This document shows positions 11,342 through 21,610 of a stretch of 64,000 nt of DNA, in pieces. Where the stretch lies: positions 25,606,708 through 25,670,707 of the forward strand of contig ML679959.1 in assembly GCA_007922225.1 (NCBI GenBank). The letters are read 5' to 3'. How positions within the stretch are numbered: the stretch's first letter is position 1; the number at the start of each line of letters is the position of its first letter. A model generated the notes under the pieces. The model made no database searches. It was not told the DNA's origin and saw only the letters and a program-made list of their open reading frames with translations. Origin of the DNA: Emydura subglobosa (lineage: Eukaryota > Chordata > Testudines > Chelidae). The position numbers and the translations under genes were made by a program.

Positions 11342-13392
11342 CTCAGTGGGCCAAGTCTGTGCCCTCCTGCTGAGCTGTCCTGGGCTGGGCACCCGGCCCT
11401 TTCGGGAAATCAGGCATGCAGCGGGGAAAGCCAGGAACTCTGCAGGGCCCCTGCTGCCAGGGAAGAGCCTGGCAGGTCCTGGTGCCTCTCCCGGGTCCCG
11501 GGACGACATGCTGGGGCGGGAAGGAGGAGGCCCCCTCGGCTCCCAGCACCCTGCTCCCAACCCAGAGCGCTGCAAACAGTGCCCTGCTGGAGACCCCGGG
11601 GGCGGGGCTGGGCTGGGCTGGGCATCTCCTGTGGCTCACCCAGGAGAGCTGGGGTGCTCAGGGGAGCAGCACCCAGGCCAGACCTCTGCTCCCTCCCTTC
11701 ACAGCCCCTGATCGGACACAGGCGTGGGCTGGGCCACGGGCATCCCAGTCCAGGATTGCTGTTAGGGCAAAGGGGGGGCTCCCCAGCTGGGACTTCGGAG
11801 GGTGCTTGGCTGGGAACTGCCACCCTGGCCAGGCCGAGAGGAGGCGCGCCAAACTGGGTCCTTGGCACAGGTCCCCGGAGAGCCCAGGACTGGAGTAGCA
11901 GGCAGAGAGCAAAGCAGAGCTGGGACGGGCCTGGGGCGGGAGGCTGGCCCAGCTGGGCTTTGCTTGGCTCTGATCAACGCCCTTCCTGCACCAGTGCTGC
12001 TGTGTTGACCCAGGCTGGTGTCCTCTGAGGCCCTGCCCCGTTTGCCCATGGCCTGGGATGCCAGTGCCATGGGTTAGCTCCAAGGTGGATGCCCTGGGGT
12101 CTGCCAGCATGGATGCCTGAGAGGGGGCGGCTCCAGGTACCTGTAGCTTCTGCTGTGTCTTGTGGAGCCCACAGCGGCCTCTAGCGGGCGTAGGGGTGAA
12201 TCTTGGCTGTTGGAAGGTGTCGGTTCGGGCCCCGAGGGGAGCTGGGCACGAGGTTGGCAGGGCCCAGCGGGCGTGACGCATTGCACAGGCCATGGCACTA
12301 GTGGCTCGCGGCTGGGGACACAGCCAGTGCCCCGTGGTGCCATTAGGGAGATCTCAGCTCTCCCAGCGCTTTCCGGCGCTGCCCGTTGGTGACACAGAGG
12401 GGCGGGTGCAAGCCCCACAGCCGTGGCTGAGCTGTGAAGGAGACGGCGCGGAACTGGGCAGCCCCAGCTGAGTGCACGTTTTACCCCGAGGATCCCAAGA
12501 GCACCCCTGGCAATCACTGCACCCCGGGATGCTCTGCAAATCCCCAAGCCAGGCGCCGCTGGGTGGGCTGTGGCCTGGGAACCTCCCCCCCTCCCCCCCA
12601 CCGAGGTGCTGACGCTGAGAGCAACAGAAGCACCTCTGGGTGCCCGATGGGTTTTGCAGCCCTGCGTGCGTGGTTGCAAACTTCCCCCTTCTGCTCGGCG
12701 CGCGGTGCTCCCAGCACAGCTGCTCCCTCGGTGCCTTCTCGGCAGAGCTGGCTTTGGCTTGCTTCCTCTCGCTGTCTGCCTTCGAGCTGGGCGGCCAGTG
12801 AAGGGCGGCTGCTGGCCAGGCAGCCAGCTCTGAATGCGGCAGCACCACCCGCCGCGCAGAACCGTGCACGCCAGCCTGACTCCTGCGTGACGTTTGGTCT
12901 CTGTGCTGGGATGGGGCCTACTGCGGGGGCTGAGGCAATTTTTGGATTGGCTATCGACCCCACAGAAGGCTGTCATGGGTCTGCCCCGGGGCATGGCAGC
13001 TCACCCCTATGCGCAGAGTATGGGGCAGAGCTGCAGCGCGTGCTGCTGACGCGCGGAGAATCGGTCCATCCAGCCGCTCCCGAGACCTATGGCATGCCTC
13101 TGGCCAGGCCAAGGGGGAGATCCGGGGGGCAGCAGAGGAGGAATAGGTGGCTCTTGTGCCCACGGGGCGGTGAGGGGACAGGGAGCCTGTTCCTACAGTA
13201 GGGAAGCAGGTTCTTGGGGTTGGGGGTACAGACCCCTTTCCCCTTCGTTGTTGTGTCCCCGCCTTGCCCCGGGGGGCAGGGGCAGGCTGGGCCCTGTCGC
13301 TCTGGGCTGGCCTGGCTCTGTGGGGAATAGTTGGCCGGGGCTAGGCGGGGGATCCGTGCCACGCTCCCCTTACTTCCCCCCTCTGCCGGCAG

Positions 13393-13527
13393 GGTTTGTG
13401 GTGGGCCAGGCCGGCTTGTACGAGTCCTTGGGCATGTTCGTGGTGGCCTATGTCATCATCGGCATGACGGTGCTGTCGGTGTGCGCCATCTCCACCAACG
13501 GGGCGCTGGACGCTGGCGGCGCCTACT
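13393..13527 (+). CDS. SLC12A9: SLC12A9 coding exon 2
   Basis: Residues 66-110 plus one base of Tyr111. The acceptor is CCGGCAG before 13393 and the donor is GTATCC at 13528. It encodes the TM1-TM2 linker (FVVGQAGLYES), TM2 (about 78-98, GMFVVAYVIIGMTVLSVCAI) and the start of the conserved TNGAxxxGGAY block shared by SLC12 transporters. The donor lacks the usual G at +5 (GTATCC), so it is a relatively weak site. Confidence 0.93.
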
Positions 13528-14168
13528 GTATCCTTCCCTGGCACCCCGGTCCCCCTCTCCTGGCTCTCGCTGCAGCCCGGCCTGTGTCTGGGGGGCAGCA
13601 GCTGGGCCAGGAGGAGCTGCTCCTTTGGCATGCGATGGGGTGGGGGGGGCGAGCCCTGGGGCTCTGCAGACAGACCAAAATCCCCATGGTCCGTGGCACC
13701 AGGGCTGGCAGCTGCCTGCCCTGGGGCAGGGGCAGGCTGTGCCCGTTTGCCAGGCAGAGGCTTTGCTTCATTGCATCCACCCCTCTTCCCAGCACAGGCC
13801 CCCGGCCAAGCTGGCTGTGGTCTCGGGCGGCCCCGTGGCACGAAGGGCGGTGGGGAGATGTCTGGAGAGCAGGGGAAGCTGGAAGAAAAGGGAAGCTGAG
13901 GGCAATGGCTCCCCTCCCTGCCCACCGCAGCCAACTGGGAGCTGCTCCAGGTCTCTGAGGCCTGCCCTTCCCAGTGCAGCTGCTGGGCCGGGCACCGGGA
14001 CGCCCCCTCCCCCAGCTGCCCCTGTGCCTAGGAGTCAGGGCAGGTCAGGCTGGTGCCAACACCTGGCCAGCGTCTCCCTGGGCTCTCACCGGCCGGGGGG
14101 TGGGGCAGGGAGGAGGTGCTGAAGCTGGGACCCCCCCGAGCCCTGGCCATTCCTTGACCCCGGCACAG
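13528..14168 (+). other. SLC12A9: Intron 2 (641 bp)
   Basis: GC-rich intron with no repeat or element recognised. The acceptor is CCGGCACAG. Overlapping frames are shadows of adjacent exon sequence or chance. Confidence 0.85.
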
Positions 14169-14306
14169 ACATGATCAGCCGCGCGCTCGGCCCTGAGTTC
14201 GGGGGCAGCATCGGTATCATGTTCCTCCTGGCCAACGTCTGCAGCAGCGCCCTCTTTGTGCTGGGCCTGGTGGAGGCCATCGTCGACATCTTCGGGGTGC
14301 CGCTGG
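14169..14306 (+). CDS. SLC12A9: SLC12A9 coding exon 3
   Basis: Residues 111-156 plus one base of Asp157. It opens with [19 protein letters not shown], the most diagnostic SLC12 signature (ISR-LGPE-GG-IG). TM3 (about 124-146) follows and runs to [11 protein letters not shown]. The donor is GTAAGT at 14307. Confidence 0.95.
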
Positions 14307-15430
14307 GTAAGTGGTGGCGGCCTGGGGGGGCCCGATTCCTCCCTCCTGCCCCCCATCTTCACCCCCCCCACAGCTCTGTGCAGCTGACTCCACCCCACCC
14401 CCCATAGCCCCGGTACAGCCGCCAAGGACAGGAGGATCTCTGTTCCAGTCCCCGCTGTGTTCTCATCTTGCTTCTCCTCCCAGCAGCCTGCCCCTGGGGC
14501 CCGGGGGATGCTGCTGCCCACACCCCTGGCACTGCCCACTGGGCAGGGACAACTCCCCCCCGAACCAACCCAGGGCAATGGGGCAGGGTCGCTGGTTCAG
14601 CTCCTGTTAGAGCCTGGGAACCACCCTGCCCCACGGCTCCTGGGGCGAGGAGACCTTGCTCGTGTGATGAGAGCAGGGGCCTTGGACGCCTGGATCTCTT
14701 CCCACCTCAGTCACTGGCTCCTGCCTGACTTTGGGGGAGGCCCTGCCTCGCTCTGTGCCTCAGTTTCCCCCACTGTTACATGGTGGCCTTATTCTGCCCC
14801 GCTCCCAGGGTCCTGTGGGGTTCTGTCCATGTGTGGTATAAGGGGGAAGCTGTCCCATGGCCAGAACAGCCTGGCGAGCCAGGCACCGGGCCCGGCAGGG
14901 CAGCCGTGGGCTGCTGATCCTGGGACTATGCTGTGTGGTGCTGAGCACCACCGACTGGTGCTGTTGACAGCGACACTAGCTGCTGTCCCCCTGCCCCTGC
15001 GCTGCAGCTGCCCCTCATGCGGCCCACGGAGGTGCTAGCTGGCCCCTGGCAGCTGCCTGCAGGTTCCCCTCCTGGCTTCCGTGGCCCTGGCCCGCCAGCT
15101 GCTCTCCGATCAGCCCCACTGGTGCAGGGCTGTGGGGTAGTGGGAGGAGAAAGGGTTAATGCATTAAGGAGCCTGCCGTGCCCAGGCTGGAATGGTGCCC
15201 CCCCCTTGGGTTACCTACCTGTGCCCGGGCAATGCAGGTGCTGTGGGGCCCATGGGGGACAGGGAGGGCAGTGCCCCAGGAAAAAGGAAGGGGCGTGGGG
15301 GTGCATCCTTTCCGGTAACGGTCCTGCCCCACTCAGCATGGCAGGGCCTGGCTCTGTGCAGAGAGTGGGAGGGGCTCAGTCTGGTGCCCAGGTGGGGAGC
15401 TGCCCCCTAACCCGCCCTGTCTCCCCACAG
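14307..15430 (+). other. SLC12A9: Intron 3 (1.1 kb)
   Basis: Contains a MIR/CORE-SINE-like copy (about 14671-14790) and otherwise GC-rich sequence. The acceptor CTCCCCACAG is strong. Confidence 0.85.
14671..14790 (+). mobile_element. MIR/CORE-SINE-like fragment
   Basis: Shows the characteristic order of GACGCCTGGATCTC, a middle section with a GACTTTGGG word, and CTCTGTGCCTCAGTTTCCCC followed by a TGTTACATGG tail. This is the layout of MIR-type tRNA-derived SINEs in amniotes, in sense orientation. Confidence 0.6.
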
Positions 15431-15730
15431 ACCAGGGCACGGGCAGCAGCCTCCAGGTCCTGCCCCGCAGCTACTGGTACGAGCTGTTGTACGGCACGGT
15501 CCTGCTGCTGGCCTGCCTGCTGGTCTGCCTGGTGGGGGCCTCCATCTACGCCAAGGCCACCTTCCTCATCTTCCTCGTCGTCATGCTGGTGCTGGCCACC
15601 GTCTTCATCAGCTTCTTCGCCGTGGGCCCCACCGTGGTGCCGCTGCTGCTGCCACAGGGCAACGGCTCGCTCGCCGTCAACGGCTCCTTCACCGGCTTCA
15701 GGCTCGCCACCCTGCGAAGCAACCTGGCAG
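15431..15730 (+). CDS. SLC12A9: SLC12A9 coding exon 4
   Basis: Residues 157-256 plus one base of Ala257. It encodes the TM3-TM4 loop, TM4 (about 176-197), TM5 (about 199-222) and the large extracellular/luminal loop. The loop has two N-glycosylation sequons, N234-G-S and N240-G-S, then TGFRLATLRSNLA, matching the TGFN...L-NL pattern in human. The donor is GTGGGC at 15731, not the strongest consensus; see the finding on intron 4. Confidence 0.94.
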
Positions 15731-16189
15731 GTGGGCACCGTCTGCTTCCGCCCGGCCATCCCCCCCGGCAACCGCCCGGCCATCCCCCCCAGCAACCGCC
15801 CGGCCCTCCTGGCACACCTTATCCCACCCAGCTCTGCCTGCCCTGCCCAGCGTGGCGCTTCGCTGGGACTCACCTTGGGGGTTACGGTTCCCCCAGCAAA
15901 GCCCCAGGCCCCACGCCCCACAAGAGCCGCGTGGCAGGGGCTGTGGCCCAGCTCTGCCCTGGCTGTCTACGCAGCCCCTCGCCCCGCCAGCATGCCCTGT
16001 GCAGTGCTGCCCCGTGCCCGGCAGGCCCCCACGCCGGCTTCTCTCAGCAGAGACCTGCCCCCTGGGCTAACCTCGGCCCAGCACGTGCCTGCCTGGAGCC
16101 AGGGGCAGGGGATGGCGCCGGCGCCCCTTCCCCAGGCTGCGTTGGGTGGGCTGCCGGGCCTTCCTCACGTCTCCTCTCTGCCCTGGCAG
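15731..16189 (+). other. SLC12A9: Intron 4 (459 bp), stop-free and in frame
   Basis: The intron is an exact multiple of three. The exon 4 frame runs through it without a stop codon into exon 5 in the correct frame. It starts with a tandem repeat (about 15749-15815) of a 23-24 bp unit built on CCGCCCGGCCATCCCCCC. The predicted extra peptide is Pro/Gly/Ala-rich and not family-like, so normal splicing is expected. The acceptor is CCCTGGCAG. Confidence 0.75.
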
Positions 16190-16297
16190 CCGACTACAGC
16201 GTGGACTACACCACAGGGCGCATGATGAGCTTCAGCACCGTCTTCGCCGTCATGTTCAACGGCTGCACCGGCATCATGGCCGGCTCCAACATGTCGG
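16190..16297 (+). CDS. SLC12A9: SLC12A9 coding exon 5
   Basis: Residues 257-292 plus one base of Gly293. It carries DYTTGRMMSFSTVFAVMFNG and then CTGIMAGSNMSG, the TM6 region. In SLC12 transporters this unwound helix lines the ion-binding site (compare the TGILAGANISGDL block of NKCC/KCC). The donor is GTGAGG at 16298, and the intron that follows is only 100 bp. Confidence 0.95.
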
Positions 16298-16397
16298 GTG
16301 AGGAGGGGGGAGCAGTGACACCGATGGGGGGGGGCCCTGGGGCTGTGCGGCTCCCGCTCCTGACCCCCCTCTCCCCGGGCCCTCGCTCTGCCCACAG

Positions 16398-16509
16398 GTG
16401 ATCTGAAACGGCCCAGCTACTCCATCCCCAGGGGCACCATCGCCGCCGTGATCTTCACCTACGTCATCTACAACCTGCTGGCCTTCACCCTCTGCTTCAC
16501 CTGCGACAG
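16398..16509 (+). CDS. SLC12A9: SLC12A9 coding exon 6
   Basis: Residues 293-329 and two bases of Arg330. It completes the GDL motif after TM6, then the short intracellular segment KRPSYSIPRGTI (family pattern P-x-x-x-IP-GT) and TM7 (about 306-328), ending in FTCDR as in human. Acceptor CTGCCCACAG, donor GTAGGC. Confidence 0.94.
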
Positions 16510-16974
16510 GTAGGCGTCCCCCGGCAGAGCTGAGCCGCGTGCCCGCTGCCAAGGGGCGAGAGAGCGGGTGGGAGGGTGGCAGTGCCGCTGGGAAGAAAGC
16601 CCGGCTCTCGGGGCAGCATGGAGGGACCAGAGCCCGGGGGAGGACGTGCAGCAGGCTGGCCAGGGCCAGGCGTTTGCCGAGCAGCCCAGCTGCAGAAAAA
16701 CCATGTGGTTTTGGGGCTGGTGGGCAAAGGCGCCCTGGCGTGGGCGGGCTGGAAGCCTCTGGGATTGGCGTCACCCCAGCACCCTCCCCTCCCAGCTCCG
16801 GGCTCGCCGCATTCAAGGACTGGGTGCCAGGGCGCTACGGGTGCCTGAGCTGCGTAAAGCGACTGCCCTGCCCTGGTCCCGCTCTGCTCCCCATCCCGGG
16901 GCTGGGGTCCCGCAGAACTGCCGGGCAGTGCCCCCCCCGCCATGCCAGTGCTCACAGCTGCCCGCAGCATGCCC

Positions 16975-17165
16975 CCGGGCTCAGCTGTTAATTTTCCGCT
17001 CTGGAAAGTGCTGCTATAAATCGGGGCAGTGGCAGGCGGCTGGCAGGCGGTGAGGAGAGTTATAGCTGTCAGGGGCTAATATCTTAATGCACAGCCATTG
17101 CTCAGTGAGACGGGACAGGCGGGCGCGGCGCGGCCATGCGGGAATGGTTAATGGGCTTCGCACGG
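16975..17165. promoter_or_regulatory. AT-rich island, candidate conserved non-coding element
   Basis: Low-GC island in a GC-rich intron with words such as GCTGTTAATTTTCC, GCTATAAATC, GGCTAATATCTTAATGCACA and GGAATGGTTAATGGG. These resemble homeodomain (TAAT/ATTA) and MADS-like sites. It is not a simple repeat and has no coding frame. Conservation is untested, so a regulatory role is inference. Confidence 0.3.
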
Positions 17166-17592
17166 CTCCCCCTGCCACCGCTGAGCATCAAGAGCGGCCC
17201 AGGGCCTCGCCCCCGCCTCTGACCCCCGGGCATGAGTCGCTGGCTGAGCTCTGTCAGGGCACCCGGAGCAGGGGTGCCACCTGTGCCCTGGGAGTGGGCA
17301 GTGCCCACGGCCCTGCCCAGACCCCAAAGGCCGGGAGGTGGCACGGCAGAGCATGCTGCATGGCATCAGGGGGGTCCCCAGCTCCCGTCCTGCCCCCCCC
17401 CCAGAGTCCTTTGGCTGCTGTAGGGGGTATCCCACTCCCCTCCCTTTCCCCAGCCTCCCCACATTGATAGCTCCAGCCCACTTGCTGCTCAGAGCTGGGC
17501 CAAGCAGGCCGGCCTGACCATGGACAAGGCCCACGCTGCCTCACGTCTGGTCACTGGGGATAATAGGCCCGACTCAGCTCCGCTTTAAGTCT

Positions 17593-17912
17593 CAGACTCT
17601 AAGATCAGAAGGGACCATATGATCATCTAGTCTGACCTCCTGCGTTGCACAGACCACAGAGCCTCCCCCACCCACTCCTGTAACAGACCCGTAACCTAGG
17701 ACTGAGTTACTGCAGTCCTCAAATCATGGGACAGAGAATTCACCAGCAAGTGACTCGTGCTGCAGAAGAAGGTGAAAACCCCCCCGAGCCTTTGGCAATC
17801 TGCCCTGGAGGAAAATTCCTTCCTGACCCCAAATATGGCCATCAGCTAAACCCTGAGCATGTGGGCAGGACTCACCAGCCAGACACCCCAGAAAGAATTC
17901 TCTGTAATAAGT
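17593..17912 (-). mobile_element. CR1 LINE 3' fragment
   Basis: Reads CTAAGATCAGAAGGGACCAT, GATCATCTAGTCTGACCTCC, then a GCAAGTGACTCGTGC and TCTGCCCTGGAGGAAAATTC series. These are the words of chelonian CR1 tails. In CR1 families the motif near the left end belongs to the element 3' terminus, so the insertion is antisense to SLC12A9. It is well preserved, implying a relatively young copy. Its reverse-transcriptase region is absent (typical 5' truncation). Confidence 0.85.
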
Positions 17913-18789
17913 CCTGGGGCTGCCCCCCTCCCATTGGAGAGCATCCCTTCCCCTCCCCCCACACGTGGGGTAGCTGGGAGCCTCCCCCCCCACCCGCCAG
18001 CCTGGGGCCACAGAGCCCTGGGCACTGCCCACTAGTGGTCGCAGGGGGGCAGTTCCTCATGCAAGGACTTGACCGGCTGGGCTGGCCTTGGGGACAAGAA
18101 CAAGCCTGCAGGAGGTGCTATTTGGGTAGGACCTAAACAAAAACAATCCTCCCCTCATTTTGGGTGCGGGCCCACCTGCCATCCTTTCTACAACGCCTCC
18201 CATCTCCTGCACGTTGTGGGCCCCGTCCCAACAGCTGGCAGGGGCCTAGCTGTGGGGGGCACCTCCCTGCCCGGCATCCCCTGCTGGCAGGCGCCCCACC
18301 CCCTCCATTCGCCCCGGTGGTGCTCAGTGCTATATGTCCAGGGTGCCTTTCATCCCAGAGCACGTGGCGGGTTGGGGCAGCGGCCCTCTCAGGACGAGGG
18401 CATTGAGCAGTGTGTGAAGAATCAGGGCAAACCCAACTCTGAAGGAGAGGTCCTGGGGCTGTGGGGAAGGCAGGAATTTGATTGCCAAGGTCTGGTGCAA
18501 ATGCTCCGTACGGTGGAACTGGGAGTGTCTAGCCTGGGGGCTTGAATCAGCCCTACCAGGATCTGACCCTTTGAAAGGCAGGCAGCCCACGGATGATCAA
18601 CCTGCTGCCTCACCCGGCGGGCTAGCCTGTCTGGCCTGGAAACGCAGCCCGGGGGCAGGCAGCCAGAGCAGTGGGGCTGGGGCTGGGATTCCCCAGCGCA
18701 ACAACCAGCGGGGGTGTTGTAGATCGGGGTGGGGCGAGGGTTTGTCTGGGCTGGGCCAGCCCCCACGCTGGCTCTGCTGCCACTCGGAA

Positions 18790-18935
18790 CAAGGCGATCA
18801 ATTTCCAGATAATTAGGTATTAATTTCAGATCTCGGCTATCTGGCAAACTCAGTGTAATTTATCTCCCACCGGCTCTCTGCCTCTTGTTGAAATCCTGTT
18901 AAAGGCTGGGCCATTTGTATCGGTGTAACGCTTCA
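18790..18935. promoter_or_regulatory. AT-rich island, candidate conserved non-coding element
   Basis: Dense in homeodomain-like words: GATCAATTTCCAGATAATTA, GGTATTAATTTCAGATCTC, CAGTGTAATTTATCTCC and CCATTTGTATC. The flanks on both sides are very GC-rich. No repeat family is recognised. A regulatory role is inferred from composition only. Confidence 0.33.
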
Positions 18936-20872
18936 GCAGAAGGATCCTTCCCCCTGTTGTTCTCACCGAGTTTTGGCCAGCTGGCCGTTGGGGGGTCTGG
19001 AGCTTTCTGGGCCGCTGTCTCGTAAACCCTGGGTCGGCGGTTTCTAGCTGCCCGACGGCGCGTTTGGCTTCCTATCCGCAATCAAATGCTCGTGGCCGGC
19101 CAGCTCTGGGAACCAGCATCTCTGAGAACCCACCCCTTCGCGCCAGCAATGGGAATCTGTGTACGTGCAATCCCCGGCACGCTCCCGGGATGCGCCCACA
19201 ACCAAGCAATAGCAATAACCTTTGGCTAAAGCAGCAGCTGGAGGGCAAACGGGCCATAACCGAGCACTGCCAGGCCCCAGAGCTGGTGCCCTCGCCTCCC
19301 CTCCAGCCTGGACGCTGCTTCAGAAAGGCTATGCCCTTCCCCGCACGAGCCCCACGGCAGGCTGGCCTGGCCCTGCCGTGCTACTCCATTGGGGAGGGTC
19401 AGCTTGTGCGTTTCATGGCAAGGAGCCGACACAGAGACGGGGCGGAGCTGGGTTTCCCGCACCCTGGCTGTCTGAGTCTTCAGGCGAGGGCTGAGTTACC
19501 CGGCCGCCGAGCTGGCCCCGCGGTTTCCCTGGGGGTGTTAGAAGGAGACTGCGGCCACCAGCATGAGGCCGACCACGGCGCGCCCAGCTCAGCCAGACAT
19601 GGCACGTGCAGTGTCTTGCTCAGTCGCCAGTGCCTCTCAATCCTGACCCGCAGCCCCCTGCTACCCTGGCCCTGCCCCCCTTCCCCAGCTCTGCCAGTGC
19701 CTCCCTGCCCTCACCTGCAGCCTCTGCTCTCCCGGCCCCGCTGTGCAGAAGGGGGCGAGAAGAAGGGAGACTCTCCGGCTTCCCTTGCCTGTCTCTCCCC
19801 CCAGGCGTGGAGCCTGGCCCTGGGAGCCTGGAGCTGGGGTCGGCAGCCCGCGTTGCCGGCAGGGCTATGTGGGGGCGGCTGTGCTTTGTCTGAGTGTGGG
19901 GAAGGCCAGGCTGCCGTGGCAGACGGCCGTGATGCCACGCAGGGGCCCCACGTTCCCACTCCAGCCTCGCCAACATAAACCCAAGGCTGGAAGTGCCGCC
20001 CGGTGCCAGCCTCCCCTGGGCCAGCGCTGACCCCCTGCGCCCCCATGTCCCTGACCATGGTCCTGCTGCACTCCCAGCGCCGCCCAGGAAGGGGCCTGGC
20101 CCGTGGCCTGCCCTGGCAGAACCGGCTCCACAGCGGTGCTGGCACATGGGCAGGCGGGTGGGGGGGAATTGCTGTTGCTGGGCGGTGTGATTAGCCAGGC
20201 CCCCCGGCGAGCCGGCTCCCAGCCTGGCTGGAGCTGCTTTGCTATTGATCGGCCCCGGGGAGACTGATGGCAGCAATGGGCTTAGCTGGGCTCGGCTGGG
20301 CGGCCGCTCGGGGCCCTGCTGAATTGTGCTCTGCGGGGGCCGTAGAGTTCAGAGCCGGGGTCAGTCCCAGCAGGGACCTCCCGTGCTTGGCCTGTGTGAG
20401 GACCCCTTCCCCCGCCCCCCCCTGCACCCGCCTGCCGGGTGCTCGTGGGAGACCCTGCAATAACAAACCGCTCTGCGTAGGTGATGGAGGAGCAAGGCTG
20501 GGGCCTCGGAGGGATGCCAGCAGTGGGCAGTGCCCTGCTGGGAAAGGGATGTGCAGCGAGGTCAGGCTGTGGGGGGGAGGCCACCGGCAGGTCATGGGCA
20601 CAGACCTGCCGCTGTGTCCACGCTTCACCCGGCCCGTGTACGGCCACGTGGCGGGTGGGCGGGTTCGTTGCCCATTGTGACCCGGGCACGGCGGCTGTGC
20701 CCCCGGGCATGGTGCCTTCGTGCATGCTGGCATATGTGCAGGGGTGCAGGGGGTGCCGGTTGGCACGCAGCGTGGGCATGGCCCATGGGTGTGCTGGCTG
20801 GGGGCAGCCCGGTGCCCGGCCGTGGTCCGCGTGGTCTCGCCGGCCGGCTCACCCCTCTCTCCTCGTCGGCAG

Positions 20873-21030
20873 GACCCTGCTTCAGAAGGACTATGGCTTC
20901 CTGCGTGACATCAACATCTGGCCCCCCTTCGTCATCATCGGCATCTACTGCTCCACCCTCTCGGCTGCCATGAGCAACCTGATCGGGGCTTCCCGCATCC
21001 TCTACGCCCTGGCCAAGGACGACCTCTTCG
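20873..21030 (+). CDS. SLC12A9: SLC12A9 coding exon 7
   Basis: Rest of Arg330 through residue 382 plus one base of Gly383. It encodes TLLQKDYGFLRDINIWPP, nearly identical to the human segment, then TM8 and the hallmark STLSAAMSNLIGASRILYAL followed by AKDDLFG. The donor is GTGAGT at 21031. Confidence 0.95.
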
Positions 21031-21514
21031 GTGAGTGTCCCACGCCCCCTAGGTCGGTGGGGATCCCCCACAACCACAGAGCGACGGGGCTGGCCCTTAG
21101 GGATGCCTTGGCTGCAGTCTCGGTGGGGTGGGGCAGGCCGGAGCACTGCAGTGTCTGTGGATACAGAGCCCCCCGCCCTCTGCCAGGACAGCCCGTGGGA
21201 GAAGGAAGGGCTCAGCCCTGCCGAGGCAGCGGGGAGGTCCGCGTGTGGGGGTGGTTTTTATGCTGTGGCCCCGTCCCCTGGAACAGGGACTGAGACCCAC
21301 ACAAAGGGCACTGAGCCACCCCCTGCTACTCCGCCTGGCCTCGCCCAGGGGAAACAGCTCTGCACCCCCCTTGCCGCGCCATGTACCTGGGCCAGATACA
21401 GTGTCGCTAATGTGTGGTCAGGGGGGAACTTGGAGCTCCTGCTCCTAGAGTTTGGGCCCTTCGTTCCCTCCCCGCTTCAGCTCAGGGAGAGTTTCCGCAA
21501 GCTGGGGACTGTAT

Positions 21515-21610
21515 GGAGCCCCTGACACGCAGGTGAGCTGTTCTGATTCCATCCAGCAGAGGGCAGCATGTGCACGCACGTGTACATTCCTGACCCCCCT
21601 GCCGGCTGAC
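21515..21610 (-). repeat. Dispersed repeat (CTGGATGGA-type), copy B
   Basis: The minus strand reads GCTGCCCTCTGCTGGATGGA, ATCAGAACAGCTCACCTGCG and TGTCAGGGGCTCC, collinear with 62130-62190. It includes a CTCF-like CCAGCAGAGGGCAGC word. Confidence 0.6.

Larger units (their letters stand above)
4019..13392 (+). other. SLC12A9: Intron 1 (9.4 kb)
   Basis: GTGAGT donor and a GCCGGCAG acceptor. Apart from the listed minisatellite (4060-4680), CR1 tail (9518-9945), repeat fragments and the ZNF143-like pair (11262-11341), it is GC-rich single-copy-looking DNA. Frames within it, on both strands, show no recognisable domains. An alternative first exon inside it cannot be excluded by eye. Confidence 0.8.
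16510..20872 (+). other. SLC12A9: Intron 6 (4.4 kb)
   Basis: Carries a CR1 tail (17593-17912) and two AT-rich islands listed separately (16975-17165, 18790-18935). A smaller AT-rich patch lies near 19195-19260. The remainder is GC-rich without recognised elements. The acceptor is CTCGTCGGCAG. Confidence 0.8.

Noticed and set aside
12074..12994. 306-residue minus-strand frame in intron 1
   Set aside because: Low-complexity, with no homology I recognise and competing open frames on both strands at the same place.
15017..16225. 402-residue + strand frame over exon 4
   Set aside because: It reads exon 4 in the wrong frame (Cys/Trp/Ser-rich). The true exon 4 frame carries the transmembrane segments and splices cleanly in phase.
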